Assembly: GCA_904502145.1 (NCBI GenBank)
Contig: CAJGDH010000142.1
Location: 1 to 5,057, forward strand
DNA: 5,057 bases
Source: an uncultured Eubacterium sp.
GTDB taxonomy: Bacteria; Bacillota; Clostridia; Lachnospirales; Lachnospiraceae
Direction of reading: 5' to 3'
The position numbers and the translations under genes were made by a program. Shown one piece after another: positions 1 to 3,904 of the stretch. Every line of letters starts with the position of its first letter. The stretch's first letter is position 1. The notes beneath the pieces are model-generated. The model searched no databases and had not been told where the DNA came from. It saw only the letters and a program-made list of their open reading frames with translations.

Positions 1-808
1 CAAAGATCCTCTGCAGATACTGTTCCCCCTTCGTTTTGCTCATGATATCCGTAGAGGGTGTCACGATATCTCCTTTATTCTTGACGATCACATAACACTG
101 ATAAGTGTACCCGTCTGCCCTGGCCCGGGCATAGGCCGCACCATGGGCCAGGCCCCGGCACAATCCGGTCTTCTCGTCCACGGACAGGACAGTAGTGTCA
201 GAGCTGAAATACTGAACTTTGTCCCGGGTTCCGGAAACTTTGAAGGTGAAGGATTCCCCTTCTTTCATCCTTTTTCCAGTATTACTCACAGAGTGAACAT
301 AGACATAGGACCACATCTTGATTCCTCTGCTGACACAGACGATCCTGGCTTTCCCGCTGCCGACGGCCGTCACCCTTCCGGTGCTGTCCACCGTGGCAAC
401 ATTGGTGTTTCTGCTTACCCATCTGGTTTTCTTCCCGTTGCTGACCTTAAGCTTCCTGCTGCTACCCACACCTTTGAGGGTAAAAGGTGAGCTGTCAAAG
501 GAAAGGACGGACACTTTACATTTCAGGACTTTGGATCCGACCTTTGCCTTGATCACCGCATTCCCTGCTTTCAGGGCAGTGATTTTGCCGTTCTTGTCCA
601 CTTTGGCAACAGACTTAGCGGCTGATGTCCAGGTCACTTTACCGGAAGTACCCGAAACCTTCAGCTTTTTTGTGCTGCCTGTCCGCAGGGACAAAGTGGT
701 CCTGCTGATCTTCGCTTTCGCGTAAGTCTGCCTGCAGGGCACCACAAGGAATAACATGCACAGGACTACCAGGAATAACCGGCAACGACTATATGGATTC
801 TTCTTCAT
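1..808 (-). CDS. Secreted protein with three tandem bacterial Ig-like (Big_2) domains, C-terminus cut by window edge
   Basis: The frame is open from an ATG at 808 to the window edge, giving 269 residues and no stop. Residues 1-30 form a signal peptide: MKKN, basic residues to R10, a hydrophobic core at 11-24, and a likely cut after TYA (28-30). Three Big_2-like beta-sandwich units follow, at about 33-102, 103-174 and 176-243. The first two carry the family pattern of TG/GS-x-KKLKV, a W-x-S strand, VA(K/T)VD and G(K/R)(I/V)TA; the third is more diverged (FTFKVSGTRD, VLSVDEKTG). Big_2 domains are usually adhesive or spacer modules of surface and secreted proteins. From 244 a linker (NKGDIVTPSTD) leads into an unrecognised segment, so a catalytic or anchoring domain may lie beyond base 1. 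The start is supported by GGAAGGAG six bases upstream (815-822). The protein is very rich in Lys and Arg. The gene is downstream of the hydrolase gene but has its own promoter. The Big_2 call is firm; the overall function is unknown. Confidence 0.88.
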   Translation of the reverse strand, partial: MKKNPYSRCRLFLVVLCMLFLVVPCRQTYAKAKISRTTLSLRTGSTKKLKVSGTSGKVTWTSAAKSVAKVDKNGKITALKAGNAVIKAKVGSKVLKCKVSVLSFDSSPFTLKGVGSSRKLKVSNGKKTRWVSRNTNVATVDSTGRVTAVGSGKARIVCVSRGIKMWSYVYVHSVSNTGKRMKEGESFTFKVSGTRDKVQYFSSDTTVLSVDEKTGLCRGLAHGAAYARARADGYTYQCYVIVKNKGDIVTPSTDIMSKTKGEQYLQRIF

Positions 809-828
809 ACTTTTCTCCTTCCCATATC

Positions 829-884
829 GTTTATCTCAGTTATTTCATCAGTCTTAAGTTATTACAGGTGTTTATGAAGTTATT
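829..884 (-). repeat. Three direct copies of AATAACT(T) in the Big_2 gene leader
   Basis: On the plus strand AGTTATT occurs at 838-844, 857-863 and 878-884, with offsets of 19 and 21 bases (about two helical turns). The first and third copies extend into a longer match, GTTTAT-ctc-AGTTATT (829-844) and GTTTAT-ga-AGTTATT (870-884). They lie between the predicted transcription start and the ribosome-binding site of the Big_2 gene. Direct repeats at two-turn spacing are typical of regulator binding sites, but no regulator can be named from the sequence, and AT-rich leader composition could explain part of this. Confidence 0.45.
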
Positions 885-887
885 GGC

Positions 888-916
888 ATTATACCTTATT
901 AATGTTTTTCTGACAA
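888..916 (-). promoter_or_regulatory. Sigma-A-type promoter for the Big_2 gene
   Basis: On the minus strand a -35 box TTGTCA (911-916, 5 of 6 to consensus) and a perfect -10 box TATAAT (888-893) are separated by exactly 17 bases. Transcription would start near 881-884, leaving a leader of about 75 bases before the ATG at 808. The -35 box lies inside the last codons of the hydrolase gene and the -10 box lies just past its stop. The Big_2 gene can therefore be transcribed independently. The assignment rests on consensus match and spacing only. Confidence 0.75.
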
Positions 917-1546
917 CTCCCTGATCCAGAGATCGGCGATGGTCCGCATCCCCTCCGCATTCGGGTGGATTCCGTCTATGGTGGCATATTCCGTATCGTA
1001 TTTCTCCAGGTCGATCAGTTTTACCTGCGCCTTAGCCGCACATTCCCGGATGATCCGGGAGTAGATCCTCGGGGAGATGCAGCTGTCCAGATTGAAAAAG
1101 CTTTCCTCCGGGTCGTCTGCCTCTTTTCCCCTGACCAGGGTCGCGCAGAAGATCTCCGCGTCAGGATACAGGTACATAAGCCCTGCGATCATCCTCCGGT
1201 AAGCATCCTCGAATTCCTCCGGAAGAACCGAATAGGCCCAGTCATTTCCTCCCATATAAATGAAAATGACGTCAGGCACACCGTTTACTCCCAGAGATCT
1301 CAGACGTACTTCCGATGTGCCGGAAAGGCTGATGCCCCCCGCCACAGTACTGCCCGAGATGGAGTTATTGTAGCCCAGGGTTCCGTCCACAGCCCCGAGG
1401 ACCTGCATCCACCAGGTATCCTCCACGGAAGTAATCCCGGCTGTCCTCCCTGTATATCGGTCATAGAAATCATATCCTGCGGGTGTGTACCCCTCAAATG
1501 TACTGATGGAATCCCCGAGGATGGAATAGATCTTCTTTTCTGCCAT
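899..1546 (-). CDS. SGNH/GDSL-family hydrolase (esterase/lipase superfamily)
   Basis: This is a 215-residue protein with the conserved blocks of SGNH hydrolases. GDSIS at residues 11-15 holds the nucleophile Ser13. The NSISGST segment at 61-67 supplies the probable block II oxyanion Gly65. GGND at 99-102 holds the oxyanion Asn101. DGIHPN at 191-196 gives the catalytic Asp191 and His194. The family hydrolyses ester bonds, often acetyl groups on carbohydrates, but nothing here fixes the substrate. There is no signal peptide or membrane segment, so the enzyme is probably cytoplasmic. The length is normal for a single-domain member. The start at 1546 is chosen because GGGGAGG lies eight bases upstream and because GDSIS then falls near the N-terminus as usual. 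An in-frame ATG at 1609 would add 21 residues translated through a terminator hairpin and is less likely. The gene follows the reactivase on the same strand, just past that gene's terminator, and no strong promoter of its own is visible. Confidence 0.93.
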   Translation of the reverse strand: MAEKKIYSILGDSISTFEGYTPAGYDFYDRYTGRTAGITSVEDTWWMQVLGAVDGTLGYNNSISGSTVAGGISLSGTSEVRLRSLGVNGVPDVIFIYMGGNDWAYSVLPEEFEDAYRRMIAGLMYLYPDAEIFCATLVRGKEADDPEESFFNLDSCISPRIYSRIIRECAAKAQVKLIDLEKYDTEYATIDGIHPNAEGMRTIADLWIRELSEKH

Positions 1547-1554
1547 CTTTATAT

Positions 1555-1561
1555 CCTCCCC
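1555..1561 (-). promoter_or_regulatory. Ribosome-binding site deciding the SGNH hydrolase start
   Basis: GGGGAGG on the minus strand lies eight bases before the ATG at 1546. It is a near-perfect complement to the 3' end of 16S rRNA at good spacing. This favours 1546 over the in-frame ATG at 1609, which has only AGGA six bases upstream. The site begins four bases after the T-tract of the preceding terminator. Confidence 0.8.
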
Positions 1562-1565
1562 TTTG

Positions 1566-1599
1566 AAAAAAAGAAGGCATCTGCTGATAAGATGCCTTC
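1566..1599 (-). terminator. Intrinsic terminator after the reactivase gene
   Basis: On the minus strand GAAGGCATCT (1590-1599) pairs perfectly with AGATGCCTTC (1573-1582) in a 10-bp stem with a 7-base loop, followed directly by seven T residues (1566-1572). This is a textbook Rho-independent terminator. It lies about 50 bases after the reactivase stop codon and only about 20 bases before the hydrolase ATG. It should end most reactivase transcripts and make hydrolase expression depend on read-through or on a weak promoter. Confidence 0.9.
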
Positions 1600-1649
1600 C
1601 CTGAATCATTTATTATCCTGTTATGTTTCCGCTCTGCAGCAGTTATCGA

Positions 1650-3467
1650 TCACTCCTGTGGAAGACAGGCAAGGGCAAGACCGGTTGCAACGGCATTGCG
1701 CGGTCCCTCGGTACCGCGGATGTTACCGCGTCCTGCTACGATATCGTATTTTCCGAGAGCATCCGTAACCATGGTCGGGATCTCGAAATCAAGTGCGGAT
1801 CCTCCTACCAGAACGACGAACTGTACATCCTTGGGATTGCCGGTAGGGCTTACCATGGATAAAGCACGGATCGCGTTGGTCACGAATACCTTCCTCTTTG
1901 CTTCCTGACGGATCTTCTTTACCTTCTCAATGGATCCGACTCCCTCCAGAGGAACCAGGGTTCCGTCTTCCTTATACAGACATACCTTGGCAAATACATT
2001 GGGATCGATCGATTTCGTATAGAACTGGACCGTTCCGTCCTCATGGCGGACATGGAAAAGACTCTCCACAGTGACCAGAGGGTACTTCTTGACGTCTTCA
2101 GCCAGATCGTAATCATCCAGTCCAAGCTCCGACTGGATCAGAAGGGATACCATGTTGCCGGCTCCGGCAAGATGGATCAGTTTAACCTTGCCTTCACGGT
2201 TGATGATGGAAGCGTCGGTTGAACCTGCTCCCATGTCAAGGATGGCAAGCGGTGTGCTGGTACCCGGTGTTGTCAGGGCACCTTTGATGGCCATATCCGC
2301 TTCAACTCCGCCCACATATACGGGGACGCGAAGCTTGTTGGTCAGCTCTTTCGCGATCATCTCCATCTGAAGACGGTCGGACTTGACCATGGCGGCGATT
2401 CCGACAGCGTTCTCAAGGGAGAACTCATCAGCGATACCGCCTTTGACCTTCTGAGGATTAAATGTATCTACTGCCAGGAGATCCTGGATCTTGATATCAC
2501 GGGGATGTTTGTCCGTAAGTCTTGCCATGACGCGGCGGACATTGTCCAGCATATTGCCGGCATTGGTGCCCACTTCACCTTCGATATCCTGGACCTCGGG
2601 GATCGTGACGATGGCATCCATGATCCTCTCTGCGCCTTCATCAACATCCACGGTCACGGATTTCTTCGCGCCGATAAATGTGATGGTTCCGGCTTTGATG
2701 CTTCTCTCCTGCACATCACCCTGGGATGTCTTGATCACGACACCGGAGCGTGTTCCGATCAGGGAACGGGCGATGGGAACGATCCTTTTGGTCTCCTTGG
2801 GACTTAATTTAAACAGTGTGGCGATACCGTAAGGATTGGAAAGCGTGGAAACCACACTTCCGATGGGGGCCACCTCGATGGCACAGACCAGATCCATCGG
2901 CACCTTCTCGATGAGTCTTACTTCATCGATGATCGGGATATGCTTATCCAAACGATGATTGATCAGGTTGCCTTCGTCGGACTGAACGATGGCACCCTTG
3001 ACCTCGACACCGGACCTTGCATTGTTAATGTAGTCTGCAGCATCGACATAACTGATATTGGAAGGGATCACGGCAATGATATCCATCTCCTCGGTGATCT
3101 TGGGAATATCCGTAACCAGGACGGATGTCCCGACACCGATACCGATGCCGCCGGGTGTGGAAGGATTATGTCCGATTACGGTGGACTCGGTAATGATCGT
3201 CTCGGAGATGGTCTCCATGGCCACATCACCGATAACGGGAGCCGCCTCATTGATCCTGACCTCCTGGAGATCCTGATAGTCCAGATTCAGTTTATCCAAA
3301 GCATTTCTTAATGAATAAAAAACACCGCTGATATTATCCAGTGTACCCTTGATACCGGTTGTGGGACCGATTCCGCTGGCAAGGAATTCTATCTTGTCAC
3401 CTTCGATCTGCGCAATGGCAACTTCTGTCGTTGCATTACCGATATCTACGCCTGCAACATATTTCAT
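1650..3467 (-). CDS. ddrA: Diol/glycerol dehydratase reactivase, large (alpha) subunit
   Basis: The 605-residue product matches the usual length of about 605-610 and the characteristic sequence of DdrA/PduG/DhaF. These ATP-dependent, Hsp70-like factors release damaged cobalamin from B12-dependent diol or glycerol dehydratase in the cytoplasm. The N-terminal ATPase phosphate motif is GVDIGNATTEV (6-16). Family hallmarks include TTGIKGT (36-42), INEAAPVIGDVAMETI (72-87), ITESTVIGHNPSTPGG (92-107), NPYGIATLF (211-219), EFSLENAVGIAAMVKSDRLQM (from 348), LDMGAGSTDASII (410-422), KVESLFH-like VESLFHVRHEDG (467-478), VLVGGSALDFE (552-562) and GRGNIRGTEGPRNAVATG (579-596). Thr104, Asp164 and Asp181 align with the Mg-binding Thr105, Asp166 and Asp183 of the Klebsiella protein, as I recall that sequence, so the protein looks active. 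The start at 3467 is preferred because GGAGGAG lies just upstream and MKYVAGVDIG aligns with MRYIAGIDIG; an ATG at 3479 would add four residues. The gene has its own promoter and terminator. No small subunit (DdrB/PduH) or dehydratase gene is in the window. Confidence 0.95.
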   Translation of the reverse strand: MKYVAGVDIGNATTEVAIAQIEGDKIEFLASGIGPTTGIKGTLDNISGVFYSLRNALDKLNLDYQDLQEVRINEAAPVIGDVAMETISETIITESTVIGHNPSTPGGIGIGVGTSVLVTDIPKITEEMDIIAVIPSNISYVDAADYINNARSGVEVKGAIVQSDEGNLINHRLDKHIPIIDEVRLIEKVPMDLVCAIEVAPIGSVVSTLSNPYGIATLFKLSPKETKRIVPIARSLIGTRSGVVIKTSQGDVQERSIKAGTITFIGAKKSVTVDVDEGAERIMDAIVTIPEVQDIEGEVGTNAGNMLDNVRRVMARLTDKHPRDIKIQDLLAVDTFNPQKVKGGIADEFSLENAVGIAAMVKSDRLQMEMIAKELTNKLRVPVYVGGVEADMAIKGALTTPGTSTPLAILDMGAGSTDASIINREGKVKLIHLAGAGNMVSLLIQSELGLDDYDLAEDVKKYPLVTVESLFHVRHEDGTVQFYTKSIDPNVFAKVCLYKEDGTLVPLEGVGSIEKVKKIRQEAKRKVFVTNAIRALSMVSPTGNPKDVQFVVLVGGSALDFEIPTMVTDALGKYDIVAGRGNIRGTEGPRNAVATGLALACLPQE

Positions 3468-3470
3468 AAT

Positions 3471-3477
3471 CTCCTCC
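3471..3477 (-). promoter_or_regulatory. Ribosome-binding site deciding the reactivase start
   Basis: GGAGGAG on the minus strand precedes the ATG at 3467. The GGAGG core sits five bases upstream, slightly short but usable. The alternative ATG at 3479 would overlap this site and has only AAAGG abutting it, so 3467 is the better start. Confidence 0.65.
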
Positions 3478-3480
3478 ATC

Positions 3481-3511
3481 CTTTCTGAATGATCGCTTTC
3501 TGTAATGATTA
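3481..3511 (-). repeat. Short tandem repeat in the ddrA leader
   Basis: On the plus strand CTTTCTG-AATGAT (from 3481) is repeated as CTTTCTGTAATGAT (from 3496), giving two adjacent copies of about 15 bases that differ by a one-base insertion and the trailing bases. The second copy contains the 11-base perfect palindrome GTAATGATTAC (3502-3512). The pair lies directly upstream of the ddrA ribosome-binding site, so it may be a small duplication or a protein or RNA recognition element. Confidence 0.5.
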
Positions 3512-3600
3512 CTTCTGCAATGTGATTCTATTCCGGTCAAACCCGAATAAAGACGGGATTGTTCTGTTTCTTATAAATAAACACACAATAACCTAGATTG

Positions 3601-3629
3601 ATTATACCATTCAAAAAAAAGAGGGTCAA
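3601..3629 (-). promoter_or_regulatory. Near-consensus sigma-A-type promoter for ddrA
   Basis: On the minus strand the -35 box TTGACC (3624-3629, 5 of 6) and the perfect -10 box TATAAT (3601-3606) are separated by exactly 17 bases. The -10 box is preceded by TGG, which forms an extended -10 (TGnTATAAT). The spacer includes a run of eight T residues. Transcription would start near 3594. This is the strongest promoter in the window. A palindrome covers the -35 box, so repression at this site is plausible. Confidence 0.85.
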
Positions 3630-3641
3630 ATGATTGAACCC
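3623..3641. promoter_or_regulatory. Imperfect palindrome over the ddrA -35 box, candidate operator
   Basis: GGGTCAA (3623-3629) and TTGAACCC (3634-3641) form an inverted repeat of seven paired bases with one unpaired A and a 4-base centre (ATGA). One arm contains the complete -35 hexamer of the ddrA promoter. In the minus-strand direction the repeat is followed by TCTTTTTTTT, so it could instead act as a weak intrinsic terminator for transcripts arriving from upstream. No minus-strand gene lies upstream in the gap, which favours the operator reading. No regulator family can be assigned. Confidence 0.45.
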
Positions 3642-3751
3642 ATAATAATTTGATGAAAAACAATAATTATCGACTCAAAAATGATCTGATGGTAAATTTC
3701 AGAACTATTCTTGTAAAAGGAATGTAATTTTTTGTATTTTGTTATGACGTC

Positions 3752-3780
3752 TTGACATTTAAGAGTTTTACCGATAAAGT
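3752..3780 (+). promoter_or_regulatory. Candidate distal promoter for the L,D-transpeptidase gene
   Basis: A perfect -35 box TTGACA (3752-3757) is followed after 17 bases by TAAAGT (3775-3780, 4 of 6 to the -10 consensus). AT-rich runs upstream (3725-3740) could act as an UP element. The start would lie near 3787, giving a leader of about 118 bases. TTAAGA is repeated at 3759-3764 and 3780-3785, a 21-base offset. Confidence 0.5.
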
Positions 3781-3825
3781 TAAGAATGGAACTTTATATA
3801 CATTTTACTATTTTATCCTGTTTAT

Positions 3826-3855
3826 GTGACGTTTTATGTCCATAAGCAATATAAT
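3826..3855 (+). promoter_or_regulatory. Candidate proximal promoter for the L,D-transpeptidase gene
   Basis: A perfect -10 box TATAAT (3850-3855) is preceded at 18 bases by GTGACG (3826-3831, 4 of 6 to the -35 consensus). Transcription would begin near 3862, about 43 bases before the ATG at 3905 and only about 13 bases before the in-frame ATG at 3875, which favours 3905 as the start. It is a weaker -35 but a better -10 than the distal candidate; either or both may be used. Confidence 0.45.
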
Positions 3856-3882
3856 AGATATATAAGAAAAACCAATGAATAA

Positions 3883-3891
3883 GGAAAGGGG
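3883..3891 (+). promoter_or_regulatory. Ribosome-binding site with long spacing, L,D-transpeptidase gene
   Basis: GGAAAGGGG ends 13 bases before the ATG at 3905, longer than the usual 5-9. An in-frame ATG at 3875 lies upstream of this purine run and has only the weak AAGAAAAA before it. The 3905 start gives the typical short basic MKKN signal-peptide beginning, so it is preferred, but the start is not fully settled. Confidence 0.45.
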
Positions 3892-3904
3892 AATCTGGAA
3901 AACG

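Larger units (their letters stand above)
3480..3904. other. Divergent intergenic region between ddrA and the L,D-transpeptidase gene
   Basis: About 425 bases, clearly more AT-rich than the flanking genes and with no credible coding sequence on either strand. It holds the minus-strand ddrA promoter, a predicted ddrA leader of about 127 bases, a palindrome over the ddrA -35 box, and candidate plus-strand promoters for the transpeptidase gene. The leader was read for a cobalamin riboswitch because of the B12 link of the product. No B12-box-like element is seen and the leader is too short for that class. Confidence 0.8.

Noticed and set aside
143..725. Two plus-strand frames opposite the Big_2 gene
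   Set aside because: The minus-strand frame has a start, ribosome-binding site, signal peptide and three recognisable domains; the plus-strand frames have none of these.
965..1768. Long plus-strand open frame (267 codons) across the hydrolase and the end of ddrA
   Set aside because: It is antisense to two genes with complete family motifs, spans the terminator hairpin, lacks recognisable domains and has no convincing ribosome-binding site.
3480..3500. Possible catabolite-responsive (cre) site GAAAGCG in the ddrA leader
   Set aside because: Only the left half fits the consensus; the right half has about three mismatches, including the conserved CA, so it is not supportable as a CcpA site.
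3468..3600. Cobalamin riboswitch upstream of ddrA
   Set aside because: No B12-box-like motif and no room for the roughly 200-base fold between the predicted transcription start and the ATG.
3630..3728. Tiny open frames of 7 and 12 codons in the intergenic gap
   Set aside because: They have no ribosome-binding sites and are of the length expected by chance in AT-rich DNA.
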